This document shows positions 43,490 through 51,773 of a DNA stretch of 64,000 bases, piece after piece. The DNA lies in NCBI RefSeq assembly GCF_050729195.1, contig NZ_JBOHKS010000019.1:1-64000 (forward strand), read 5' to 3'. The notes beneath the pieces were generated by a model. That model did not search any database and was not told where the DNA came from. It saw only the letters and a program-made list of their open reading frames with translations. Made by a program: the position numbers and the translations under genes. Position 1 is the first letter of the stretch, and each line of letters starts with the position of its first letter. Source of the DNA: Hypericibacter sp050729195 (GTDB taxonomy: Bacteria > Pseudomonadota > Alphaproteobacteria > Dongiales > Dongiaceae).

Positions 43490-44310
43490 CGGTTCATTTC
43501 ATCGGGGCGGGTCCAGGCGATCCCGATCTCATCACCGTCAAGGGCCGCAAGCTGATCGAGCGCTGTCCGGTGCAGCTCTATGCCGGCTCGCTGGTGCCCG
43601 AAGCCGTGGTCGCCTATGCGCCCAAGGATGCGCTGGTGGTGGATACAGCGCCGCTGACGCTCGACGAGATCGTCGCCTATATGAGGACGGCTCACGAGAG
43701 AGGCCAGGATGTGGCGCGGGTCCATTCCGGCGATCCCTCGATCTATGGCGCGATCGCCGAGCAGATGCGCCGGCTCGACGCGCTCGGCATCGATTACGAC
43801 GTGACGCCGGGCGTGCCGGCCTTCGCGGCGGCGGCCGCACTCCTCAAGACCGAGCTCACCTTGCCCGAGGTCAGCCAGACCATCATCATCACCCGCACCG
43901 AGGGCAAGGCCTCGCCCATGCCGAAGGGCGAGGCGCTGGCGGCGCTGGGTGCCTCGCGCGCCACGCTTGCGATCCATCTCTCGGTGCGCAATATCCATCG
44001 GGTGGTGTCGGAGCTGACGCCGAATTACGGCGCCGACTGTCCGGTGGTGGTGGTGTTCCGCGTCGGCTGGCCCGATGCCGCCGTGATCCGCGGCACGCTC
44101 GCCACCATTCGCGATCTGGTCAAGGCCAGCAAGATCACACGCACCGCGCTGATCTTCGTCGGCCGCGTGTTCGAGAACGACTCCTTCTCGGAGAGCCGGC
44201 TCTATCATCCCGAGCATCAGCATATCCTGCGCCCCGGCAAGAAAGCCGCGGCCAAGAAAGCCAAGAACCGGCTCAACACGGCAGGAAAAGAATCAGCAAT
44301 TCCCGAGTGA
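43486..44310 (+). CDS. cobM: Precorrin-4 C11-methyltransferase
   Basis: A 274-residue CobM/CbiF methylase. 'VHFIGAGPGDPDLITVKG' signature, 'YAGSLVPEAVVAYAP', 'VARVHSGDPSIYGAIAEQM' and 'TPGVPAFAAAAALLKTELTLPE' (key residues T-P-G-V, E-L-T-x-P) are all present. An Ala/Lys tail (KKAAAKKAKN) is not part of the fold. ATG 43486 overlaps the preceding stop. Last gene of the cbiX operon. Confidence 0.95.
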   Translation: MTVHFIGAGPGDPDLITVKGRKLIERCPVQLYAGSLVPEAVVAYAPKDALVVDTAPLTLDEIVAYMRTAHERGQDVARVHSGDPSIYGAIAEQMRRLDALGIDYDVTPGVPAFAAAAALLKTELTLPEVSQTIIITRTEGKASPMPKGEALAALGASRATLAIHLSVRNIHRVVSELTPNYGADCPVVVVFRVGWPDAAVIRGTLATIRDLVKASKITRTALIFVGRVFENDSFSESRLYHPEHQHILRPGKKAAAKKAKNRLNTAGKESAIPE

Positions 44311-44370
44311 CGAATCCGATGCTCCTCGCATCTTTGTCCCGGACGCCGGCCTCCTGAAGCTGTTGGGCCC

Positions 44371-45135
44371 TCAACGCCGAGGCGATTCGGCCCCATCGAG
44401 GACGCGCAGAAGCGCATTGGTGAATTCTCCGGTCAGAAACTCGGCGGGCCGTGAGTCTCCCAGCTCGGCTGCCAGCGTCGTCATGGTCTCACGGCGGAAA
44501 TCGACGGGCCGGCCGAGCGCGGTCAGGAAATCGCCGACGGCGGCACAAGCGCGGTCGAGGTCCGGCGCGATCCAGAGCGTCGCATGGGCCAAGATGATGC
44601 TCAATCCGGGGCGACCGCCGGAGCGCCGCCGCTGGGCGGTGCCGACGAATTTCCGTCCGCCGATGGCGAGATCGAAGCGGCCGGCACAGAGGCTGCCGGT
44701 CACCTCGCCAGCGTCGGTCTCGAGCCCGAAGCTCCGCGTCGCGAGGCGCAGCGGCGCCAGCAGATGACGGTAAGCTGCCTCGAGCGACCAGAGGTTCGAC
44801 GCGACGGGATAGACGAACGACAGATTGAGAACCCCGGGCATCTGCGGGACCGGCGTGCCGCCCGAAAGCCGGGGGAGGACCGGCCAGCCTCGGGCCTCCA
44901 TTCCTGCCGCGGCATCGGCAAAGGCGGGAAGGTCGGTCAAAGGGCGGGGTAGGACGATCGCGCGGGTGGCCTGCCAGATCAGGCAGCTGGACGGCTCGCC
45001 GTTGCGGACGCGATCGAGCAGCGCTTCCTCGGCGCGCAGCCACTCGGCCGTCGAAACGGGATCCCGCTCGATCTGCAACCGCCAGCGCCCGACGCCGGGC
45101 GGCGTTGGTTCCGCGGGCGGATCAGGAGACATCAT
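44371..45135 (-). CDS. Lipoate-protein ligase A-like protein
   Basis: A 254-residue biotin/lipoate ligase fold protein. It keeps 'LPRLSGGTPVPQMPGVLNLSF', the counterpart of the RRxSGGGxV-x-G-x-LN-x-S nucleotide/lipoate loop, and the catalytic-type Lys in 'GGRKFVGTAQRRR' followed by 'LSIILAHATLWIAPDL'. The first Arg-Arg is reduced to Pro-Arg and the third Gly of SGGG is Thr. LplA enzymes activate and attach lipoate to carrier domains. It overlaps the mini-lipoyl gene by four bases (ATGA), suggesting that protein as partner. Confidence 0.75.
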   Translation of the reverse strand: MMSPDPPAEPTPPGVGRWRLQIERDPVSTAEWLRAEEALLDRVRNGEPSSCLIWQATRAIVLPRPLTDLPAFADAAAGMEARGWPVLPRLSGGTPVPQMPGVLNLSFVYPVASNLWSLEAAYRHLLAPLRLATRSFGLETDAGEVTGSLCAGRFDLAIGGRKFVGTAQRRRSGGRPGLSIILAHATLWIAPDLDRACAAVGDFLTALGRPVDFRRETMTTLAAELGDSRPAEFLTGEFTNALLRVLDGAESPRR

Positions 45136-45335
45136 TCGATCAGGGCGACCTCTGTTCCACGGCGGAAAGGCACATCCTGTCCGACCAGGATGCGCAATAT
45201 ACCTGCTGCGGGCGCCGTCAGATCATAAGAAGTCTTCTCCACCATCACCTCGGTGGCAGAAAATCCCAGTCGAGAGGTTGCAACCCGGGCCCGCTCCGGC
45301 GCATGATTCGCCGGCTCGGGGGATGAATTTGTCAT
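45132..45335 (-). CDS. Shortened lipoyl/biotinyl-domain protein
   Basis: A 67-residue protein resembling an E2-type lipoyl domain: N-terminal 'TSRLGFSATE' matches the usual 'PRLGFSMTE' strand, and 'VMVEKTSYDLTAPAAGIL' matches the 'VETEKT...APASGIL' hairpin with the modifiable Lys, followed by 'VPFRRGTEVALIE'. About 25 residues that normally connect the two parts (the 'W-x-x-x-x-G-x-x-V-x-x-G' strands) are missing, so the domain is well short of the normal 75-80 residues. Followed by a lipoate-ligase-like gene. Its ATG overlaps, on the opposite strand, the hydrolase ATG. Confidence 0.55.
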   Translation of the reverse strand: MTNSSPEPANHAPERARVATSRLGFSATEVMVEKTSYDLTAPAAGILRILVGQDVPFRRGTEVALIE

Positions 45336-46215
45336 GTTCGAAGGTTTTCAGGCGCGACGCATCAAAACGTCGAACGCCGAGATTGCGGTCAAGACGGGCG
45401 GCCATGGGCCCGCCCTGTTGCTCCTGCACGGCTACCCGCAGACTCACGCGATCTGGCACAAGGTGGCGCCGGCGCTGGCCGACCGTTTCTCGCTCGTGAT
45501 CCCCGATCTGCGTGGCTATGGCGACAGCATCGGCCCCAAGCCCGACCCCGAGCATCTGAATTATTCGAAGCGGGCCATGGCGCGCGACATGATCGAGATC
45601 ATGGACGCGCTGGGCCAGCCGCGCTTTCGCTTAGGGGGGCATGACCGCGGCGCCCGCGTCGCCTATCGCCTGGCGCTCGATTTCCCCGAACGGGTCAAGA
45701 AGCTCGCGATCCTCGATATCGTGCCGACGGTCGAAACCTGGGAACAGATGGGATGGGAATCGGCGCTCGCCACCTATCACTGGCCGTTCCTGGCGGTGCC
45801 GGCCCCCGTGCCGGAGAAGATGATCGGCAGCGACCCGCTCTTCTATATGCACCATCTGCTGCAGCGCTGGGCGGGGAAGAAGGACTGCTTCGATCCCGAA
45901 GCGATCGCCGCCTACGAGGCGAGCTTCGCCAAGCCGTCGGTGGTCGAGGCCACCTGCGAGGATTATCGCGCGGGCGCCGGCTGCGACCGCGAGCATGATC
46001 TGGCGGACCGCAAGGCCGGCCGCAAGATCCAATGCCCGCTGCTGGTGATCTGGGGCGCCGACTATCTCAAGGACAAGATCGCCTCGCCGGCCGAGATCTG
46101 GAAGAAATGGGCAAGCGACGTCCGCGAGGTGCCGCTCAAATGCGGCCATTTCATCGCCGAGGAGGAGCCCGAGGCCTGCGCCAAGGCGATGCGGGAGTTC
46201 TTCACGAACGGGTGA
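45334..46215 (+). CDS. Alpha/beta hydrolase, haloacetate dehalogenase-like
   Basis: A 293-residue alpha/beta hydrolase. It opens MFEGFQARRIKT, typical of fluoroacetate/haloacetate dehalogenases, has the oxyanion 'LLLLHGYPQTHAIWH', nucleophile Asp in 'GGHDRGARVAYRLAL' (HDRG rather than GxSxG), and catalytic His in 'LKCGHFIAEEEPE'. An Asp nucleophile points to hydrolysis of C-halogen bonds or epoxides. Substrate unproven. The conserved N-terminus supports ATG 45334, although it overlaps the divergent mini-lipoyl start by two bases. Confidence 0.82.
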   Translation: MFEGFQARRIKTSNAEIAVKTGGHGPALLLLHGYPQTHAIWHKVAPALADRFSLVIPDLRGYGDSIGPKPDPEHLNYSKRAMARDMIEIMDALGQPRFRLGGHDRGARVAYRLALDFPERVKKLAILDIVPTVETWEQMGWESALATYHWPFLAVPAPVPEKMIGSDPLFYMHHLLQRWAGKKDCFDPEAIAAYEASFAKPSVVEATCEDYRAGAGCDREHDLADRKAGRKIQCPLLVIWGADYLKDKIASPAEIWKKWASDVREVPLKCGHFIAEEEPEACAKAMREFFTNG

Positions 46216-46234
46216 ATGGCGCCGGCGTGGGCGC

Positions 46235-47464
46235 TTGAGCGAATATCGCGACGTCACGCGCTTCGGGGGACGATCGCCGATCTTGTCTTCTCAACAGAAA
46301 TTTCGCTCGATCTCGCTGCTGCTGATTGCCGAGGTGGCGGCGATGAGCCTGTGGTTCGTGTCCGCCGCGGTCCTGCCCGACATGCTGCGCGAGACAGCGC
46401 TGTCGCCCTTCCGCCAGGCGGCGCTCTCAAGCGGCGTGCAAGCAGGCTTTGTCGTCGGCGCGCTCGCCTCCGCGATTCTGGGTCTCGCGGACCGCTATGA
46501 TCCGCGTCGCGTCTTCGCGGCCTCGGCCGTCTGCGCCGGGCTTGTCAATGCGAGCCTCCTGATCCTCGTGCCGGGCAGCATTCCAGCCATCGCCGCGCGT
46601 GTCGCAACGGGGGCGCTTCTGGCAGGGGTCTATCCGGTCGGCATGAAGATCGCCGTGGGTTGGGGGCAGAAGGATCGCGGGTTCCTGGTGGGAGGCCTCG
46701 TGGGTGCGCTCACGCTGGGCTCGGCCTCGCCGCATCTGATCGCGCTCGCCGGCGGCGCGGAGTGGCGGTTGACGGTCGCCATCGTCTCGGCTGCCGCGAT
46801 TGCGGCGGGCTTGCTCTGTCTGGCGGTGTCGCTCGGGCCCTATCACGGCAAGGCCACGCGTTTCGATCCCAGCGCCATCGCGACGGCCTGGACCAACCGG
46901 CGGGTTCGTTTCGCCTATGCCGGATATCTCGGCCATATGTGGGAGCTCTATGCCATGTGGGCCTGGATCGCGGCAGCGACGGCGGCCTCCTACAGCGCCT
47001 CGCTGCCGGCCGCGGAAGCCTTGCGGCTCGCCAAGCTCACGGCCTTCATCGCCATCGGCACCGGCGGCCTCGCCTGCGCCTTCGCCGGTTCGATCGCCGA
47101 CCGGATCGGCAAGGCCGAGGTGACCATCGTCGCGATGGCGCTGAGCGGCGCTTCCGCGCTGGCGACCGCCGCGACCTTCGGCGGGCCGGTCTGGATCACC
47201 TTTGCGGTCGTGGTGGTCTGGGGCCTCACCATCATTCCAGATTCGGCGCAGTTCTCGGCCCTGGTCGCCGACGCTTCGCCGCCGCAGCAGGCAGGGAGCC
47301 TGATGACGTTCCAGACGGCGCTGGGATTCGCGCTGACCTTTGCGACGGTGCAGATCACGCCGGTGCTGGCGGCAAGGTTCGGGTGGCCACCCGTGCTCGC
47401 GGGGCTCGCGATCGGTCCGGCGCTCGGTATTGCGGCGATGATGAGATTACGGCGGTTGAGGTGA
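46235..47464 (+). CDS. MFS transporter
   Basis: A roughly 400-residue major facilitator protein with 12 predicted segments; 'GLADRYDPRRVFAAS' is motif A-like and 'GSIADRIGKAEV' its repeat after segment 7. Resembles cyanate/nitrate-type or general carboxylate MFS carriers. No ATG lies in frame before segment 1: TTG 46235 or TTG 46283 must be the start, so the N-terminus is uncertain. It lies 19 bases after the haloacetate-dehalogenase-like gene and may import its substrate. Confidence 0.78.
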   Translation: MSEYRDVTRFGGRSPILSSQQKFRSISLLLIAEVAAMSLWFVSAAVLPDMLRETALSPFRQAALSSGVQAGFVVGALASAILGLADRYDPRRVFAASAVCAGLVNASLLILVPGSIPAIAARVATGALLAGVYPVGMKIAVGWGQKDRGFLVGGLVGALTLGSASPHLIALAGGAEWRLTVAIVSAAAIAAGLLCLAVSLGPYHGKATRFDPSAIATAWTNRRVRFAYAGYLGHMWELYAMWAWIAAATAASYSASLPAAEALRLAKLTAFIAIGTGGLACAFAGSIADRIGKAEVTIVAMALSGASALATAATFGGPVWITFAVVVVWGLTIIPDSAQFSALVADASPPQQAGSLMTFQTALGFALTFATVQITPVLAARFGWPPVLAGLAIGPALGIAAMMRLRRLR

Positions 47465-47473
47465 TGGCCCCGC

Positions 47474-48235
47474 TCAATCCCTCGCGAACCGGTCGAGCCA
47501 TTCCATCGCCGCCTCGGCGGTCTCGACCATCGCCGCCGGCGCGTAGCCGGACGGCAGCGCGGGGCGGCGTTGCAGGATGACGGGGATCTTGAGCTCGCGC
47601 GCGGCGGCGATCTTGCCGTAGGTGGCGTCGCCGCCGCTGTTCTTGGCGATGACGAGATCGATATGGCGCACGCGCATCAGCTGCAGCTCCTCGGTTTCGT
47701 CGAAGGGCCCGCGCTCGAGCATGATCTCGAAATCGGCCAGCGGCAGCGGTGTCGATGGTGGATCGACCAGCCGCACCAGGAAATGGATCCCGGCGATGTC
47801 GCTGAAGGAAGCGAGTTCCGTGCGACCCACGGTGAGGAAGGCGCGATGGCCGAGCTTGGGCGTGAGCTTCGCGGCTTCCGCGAGATCGTCCACCTCATGC
47901 CAGCGGTCGCCGCGCATCCTGGCCCAGGCGGCACGCTCGAGGCGCAGCAGCGGGATCTTGACCTTCGCGGCCGCCGCCATGGCGTGGCGGCGGATCTGCG
48001 CGGCAAAAGGGTGGGAGGCATCGACCAGCACGTCGATCTTTTTCTCGCGCAGATAGTCGACCAGGCCGGCGATGCCGCCGAAGCCGCCGATGCGGACCTT
48101 GCCGGCCAGCTTCTTCGGATTCTCCGTGCGGCCGGCGAGCGAGGTCGTCACCGAGAACTTCGGATCGGCATTGATGCCGGCGGCGAGCCGCGCCGCATCG
48201 CCGGTGCCGCCGAGGATCAGGATCTGGAGGCTCAT
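47474..48235 (-). CDS. cobK: Precorrin-6A reductase
   Basis: A 253-residue CobK/CbiJ reductase, using NADPH to reduce the C18-C19 double bond of precorrin-6A. 'ILILGGTGDAARLAAGI' is the nucleotide-binding start, 'VLVDASHPFAAQI' the substrate site, and 'VIAKNSGGDATYGKIAAARELKIPVI' (key N-S-G-x-x-x-x-x-K) the late conserved block. Its start overlaps the cbiD stop by four bases. Confidence 0.94.
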   Translation of the reverse strand: MSLQILILGGTGDAARLAAGINADPKFSVTTSLAGRTENPKKLAGKVRIGGFGGIAGLVDYLREKKIDVLVDASHPFAAQIRRHAMAAAAKVKIPLLRLERAAWARMRGDRWHEVDDLAEAAKLTPKLGHRAFLTVGRTELASFSDIAGIHFLVRLVDPPSTPLPLADFEIMLERGPFDETEELQLMRVRHIDLVIAKNSGGDATYGKIAAARELKIPVILQRRPALPSGYAPAAMVETAEAAMEWLDRFARD

Positions 48236-49320
48236 GCGAAGCCCGCGCGGCCGATGATGGCGCCGGCACGGTCGAAGGCGACCACCTCGATCGCGACCTT
48301 GCCCTCGACCACCGCTTTCGCCTGATCGCGGGCACGTCTTGCCACCAGCTCGCCGAGGGCCAGACCGCGCGCCTGGGCCTCTTCCAGAATCTCGGCCCCC
48401 GTGTTGGCGATCTTGGTTTTCTCGATCAGGGCCGGATCGGCGCCGAGCTCGGCGAGCCAGCCCGCGACCGCGGCGCGATCGAGCTGGCTGCGGCCGGAAT
48501 GGAGATCCATCGCGCCGTTGGCGAGCTTGGCCAGCTTGGCGAAGCCGCCGCCGATGGTGAGGCGCGGCAGTGGATGGTCGCGCAGATATTTGAGCATGCC
48601 GCCGACGAAATCCCCCATGTCGATGAAGGCGAAGTCGGGCAGGTCGTAGAGCTTCTTCACCCCATCCTCCGAAGTCGAGCCGGTGCAGCCGGCGATATGA
48701 TCGATGTGGCTCGCGCGGGCCACGTCGATGCCGCGATGAATGGACGCGATCCAGGCCGAGCAGGAGAAGGGATGCACGATCCCCGTGGTGCCGAGGATCG
48801 AGAGCCCACCGAGAATCCCGAGGCGCGGATTCCAGGTGTGGCGCGCCATTTCCTCGCCCTGCGGGATCGAGATCGTGATCTCCAGATCGGGCCGGCCGCC
48901 GAGCCTCGCCGCGACCGCCTGGACGATCTCGGTCATCATGCGCCGCGGCACCGGATTGATGGCGGGCTCGCCCGGCGGGATCGGCAGGCCCGGCTTGGTG
49001 ACGGTGCCGACGCCGCGCCCGGCCTTGAAGCGCAAGCCGGTATGGGGACCCAGCGCCCGCACGCTGGACAAGATCAGCGCGCCATGCGTCACGTCGGGAT
49101 CGTCGCCGGCATCCTTGACGATGCCCGCGGTGACGACGTCGCCCGCCCGCTTCTGATGCGCCAGCGCGAAGGAGGGGCGTTCGCCCTTGGGCAGCGCGAT
49201 CTCGATGGGATCGGGAAAACGGCCAGTCAGGAGCGCCTCGAAGGCAGCCGCCGTCGCCGCCGTGGCGCAGGCGCCCGTGGTCCAGCCGCGCCGCAAGGGG
49301 CCGTCGGGCTTACGGGCCAT
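48232..49320 (-). CDS. cbiD: Cobalt-precorrin-5B C1-methyltransferase CbiD
   Basis: A 362-residue CbiD. Family hallmarks are 'LRRGWTTGACATAATAAA' near the N-terminus, 'VTAGIVKDAGDDPDVTHGA', 'PAINPVPRRMM', 'LGILGGLSILGTTGIVHPFS' (key G-G-x-S-I-L-G-T-T-G) and 'DMGDFVGGML'. It methylates C1 after CbiG acts and replaces CobF. ATG 49320 is used; an in-frame start at 49386 would add a non-conserved leader. Divergent from cobA over 233 bases that show no clear motif. Confidence 0.94.
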   Translation of the reverse strand: MARKPDGPLRRGWTTGACATAATAAAFEALLTGRFPDPIEIALPKGERPSFALAHQKRAGDVVTAGIVKDAGDDPDVTHGALILSSVRALGPHTGLRFKAGRGVGTVTKPGLPIPPGEPAINPVPRRMMTEIVQAVAARLGGRPDLEITISIPQGEEMARHTWNPRLGILGGLSILGTTGIVHPFSCSAWIASIHRGIDVARASHIDHIAGCTGSTSEDGVKKLYDLPDFAFIDMGDFVGGMLKYLRDHPLPRLTIGGGFAKLAKLANGAMDLHSGRSQLDRAAVAGWLAELGADPALIEKTKIANTGAEILEEAQARGLALGELVARRARDQAKAVVEGKVAIEVVAFDRAGAIIGRAGFA

Positions 49321-49553
49321 GGGGATCCTGGGGACGGCCAAAAGGGTTCCGGCGCATGGGCTTATCTTAGAGCCTGATCGCAGCAAGCCGAACCGGCTTG
49401 ATGCGTGAATCAGTCTCTATTGCAACGAATCAGCGCAAGATTCGGGCACCGGCATGCTTCACGCCGGTCCGACCTTGCTCTGAGACGCTATTCCGGAAAT
49501 GGGCGTCTTGATTTGACTAGTCGCGACAGGACCCGGAACGGCATGATGCGGCC

Positions 49554-50408
49554 ATGTCGTCCCCTGAAATCACCATGCGCCGGCCGGATTTCCCCAGCCT
49601 CGAGCCGGGCTGGGTCTGGCTCGTGGGCGCCGGTCCCGGCGATCCCGGGCTGATCACGCTCCTGGCCGCCAAGGCGCTGGGCGAGGCGGATGTGGTGGTC
49701 TATGACGCGCTGGTGGGCGAGGCGATCCTGGCCATGGCCCGGCCCGGCGCCGAGCTCGAATATGCCGGCAAACGCGGCGGCAAGCCCTCGATCAAGCAGC
49801 CCGACATCTCGCTGCGGCTGATCCAGCTGGCGCGCGAGGGCAAGCGCGTGCTGCGGCTCAAGGGCGGCGATCCGATGGTATTCGGGCGCGGCGGCGAAGA
49901 GGCGCTGGCGCTGGTCGCGGCGAAGGTTCCCTTTCGGATCGTGCCCGGCATTTCGGCCGGGATCGGCGGGCTCGCCTATGCCGGCATTCCGGTCACCCAT
50001 CGCGAGACCAACTCGGCGGTCACCTTCGTCACCGGCCATGACGCGACCGGCGATGTGCCCGACTCCGTGAACTGGGCGGCGCTCGCGCAAAGCTCGCCGG
50101 TGCTGGTGATCTATATGGCGCTCAAACATATCGAGCGCATCGCGGCCCTCCTGATCGAGGGCGGACGCAGTGCCGGCGAGCCGACCGCGATCGTCTGCCG
50201 CGCGACCCTGCCCGAGCAGACGGTGCTCGAGACCACGCTCGGCCGTTGCGCGGCCGATGCCGAAGCGGCCGGACTCGAACCGCCGGCGATGGTCGTGATC
50301 GGCGAGGTGGTGCGGTTGCGCGCGGCACTCGACTGGCTTGGCGCCGCCCAGGGCCGCGTGCTCACGGCCGACCCGCTCGGCACGCGCCGCCAGACCGAAA
50401 GCGCCTGA
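49554..50408 (+). CDS. cobA: Uroporphyrinogen-III C-methyltransferase
   Basis: A 284-residue SUMT that makes precorrin-2, the branch point to cobalamin and siroheme. 'VWLVGAGPGDPGLITLLAAKAL' holds the family signature (G-A-G-P-G-D-P); 'VVVYDALVG', 'RLKGGDPMVFGRGGEEA', 'VPGISAGIGGLAYAGIPVTHR' and 'TLPEQTV' follow. It lacks the CysG oxidase/ferrochelatase domain. Followed by cobB after 14 bases. Confidence 0.95.
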   Translation: MSSPEITMRRPDFPSLEPGWVWLVGAGPGDPGLITLLAAKALGEADVVVYDALVGEAILAMARPGAELEYAGKRGGKPSIKQPDISLRLIQLAREGKRVLRLKGGDPMVFGRGGEEALALVAAKVPFRIVPGISAGIGGLAYAGIPVTHRETNSAVTFVTGHDATGDVPDSVNWAALAQSSPVLVIYMALKHIERIAALLIEGGRSAGEPTAIVCRATLPEQTVLETTLGRCAADAEAAGLEPPAMVVIGEVVRLRAALDWLGAAQGRVLTADPLGTRRQTESA

Positions 50409-50422
50409 CGGGCCCGGCCCCG

Positions 50423-51766
50423 ATGGAAGGGACCTCTCACGTCCGGAGCCGCGGCCGGGGTGTGATCCTGGCGGCACCGGCGTCGGGCAGCGGCAAGACC
50501 GTCCTCACCATGGCGCTGCTGCGGCTGCTGGCGCGCAACCGCAAATCCGTTGCCGCCATCAAGACCGGTCCCGATTATATCGATCCGGCCTTTCACAGCG
50601 CCGCTGCCGGGCGGCCCTGTCTCAATCTCGATCTCTGGGCGATGCGTGCCGGCACGGTCGCGAGCCTGGTCGAGCGGCTCTCGACCGACCATGAGCTGAT
50701 CGTCGCGGAAGGGGCGATGGGATTGTTCGATGGCGCGGCCGACGGCAGCGGTGCCACCGCCGATCTCGCCTCGCTCACGGGATGGCCCGTGCTGCTGGTG
50801 GTCGATGCGCGCGGGCAGGGCGCCTCGGTCGCGGCGGTGGCACGCGGTTTTCGCGATCATCGCGCCGACGTCGAGATCGCCGGCATCATCTGCAATCGCG
50901 TCGGCAGCGCCGAGCATGCCTCGATCCTGGCCCAGGCGCTGGAGCCGATCGGCCTGCCCGTGCTGGGCATGGTGCGCCGCGATGCGAGCTTGAGCCTGCC
51001 GGAGCGCCATCTGGGGCTGGTGCAGGCGGGCGAGCATGGCGATCTGGAGGGCTTCATCGAGCATGCCGCAGCCGAAGTCGGACGCCAGATCGATCTCGCG
51101 GCGATGATGGCATTGGCACGGCCTGCGCGCGATCTCAGCGCGCGGATCGGTGCCGACAGCTTCATCGCGCCGCTGGGCCAGCATGTCGCGGTCGCACGCG
51201 ACGAAGCCTTTGCCTTCGCCTATCCGGCGCTGCTGCAGGATTGGCGCGAGCGGGGGGCGGCGCTCTCCTTCTTCTCGCCGCTCGCGGGCGAAGGCCCCGA
51301 CCGGTCGGCCGATGCGATCTACCTGCCGGGCGGCTATCCGGAACTCCATGCCGGCCGGTTGTCACAGAATCAGCAGTTGATGACAAGCCTAAGGGTCGCG
51401 GCGCAGCGAGGCACGGCCATCTATGGCGAATGCGGCGGCTATATGCTGATGGGGCAGGGGCTGGTCGATGCGGAAGGGCGGCGCCAGCCAATGGCGGGAC
51501 TGCTGCCGCTGGAAACATCCTTTGCCGAGCGCCGGCTTCATCTGGGTTATCGCGCCGTGACCTTATGCGGCGAGGCGCTGCCGCTCGGTGGCGCCCGCAG
51601 TGCGTTTCGCGGCCATGAGTTCCACTATGCACGGATCCTCAATGAAGCGGGGACGGAGCCACTATTTACAGCGAGCGACGCGCGCGGGCGGGATCTCGGC
51701 TCAACCGGCCAACGCGTCGGCCGCGTCTTCGGCTCCTTCGTGCATCTGATCGATCGCGCCGCCTGA
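50423..51766 (+). CDS. cobB: Hydrogenobyrinic acid a,c-diamide synthase (cobyrinate a,c-diamide synthase)
   Basis: A 447-residue amidotransferase. N-terminal 'ILAAPASGSGKTVLTMALL' is its ATP-binding start, 'IKTGPDYIDPAFH' the substrate loop; the glutaminase domain has Cys337 in 'YGECGGYMLMG' and 'GYPELHA'; 'FRGHEFHYA' contains the His needed. It amidates the a and c carboxyls. Start ATG 50423 removes a long upstream frame. Last cobalamin gene in the window. Confidence 0.94.
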   Translation: MEGTSHVRSRGRGVILAAPASGSGKTVLTMALLRLLARNRKSVAAIKTGPDYIDPAFHSAAAGRPCLNLDLWAMRAGTVASLVERLSTDHELIVAEGAMGLFDGAADGSGATADLASLTGWPVLLVVDARGQGASVAAVARGFRDHRADVEIAGIICNRVGSAEHASILAQALEPIGLPVLGMVRRDASLSLPERHLGLVQAGEHGDLEGFIEHAAAEVGRQIDLAAMMALARPARDLSARIGADSFIAPLGQHVAVARDEAFAFAYPALLQDWRERGAALSFFSPLAGEGPDRSADAIYLPGGYPELHAGRLSQNQQLMTSLRVAAQRGTAIYGECGGYMLMGQGLVDAEGRRQPMAGLLPLETSFAERRLHLGYRAVTLCGEALPLGGARSAFRGHEFHYARILNEAGTEPLFTASDARGRDLGSTGQRVGRVFGSFVHLIDRAA

Positions 51767-51773
51767 GGCGACG

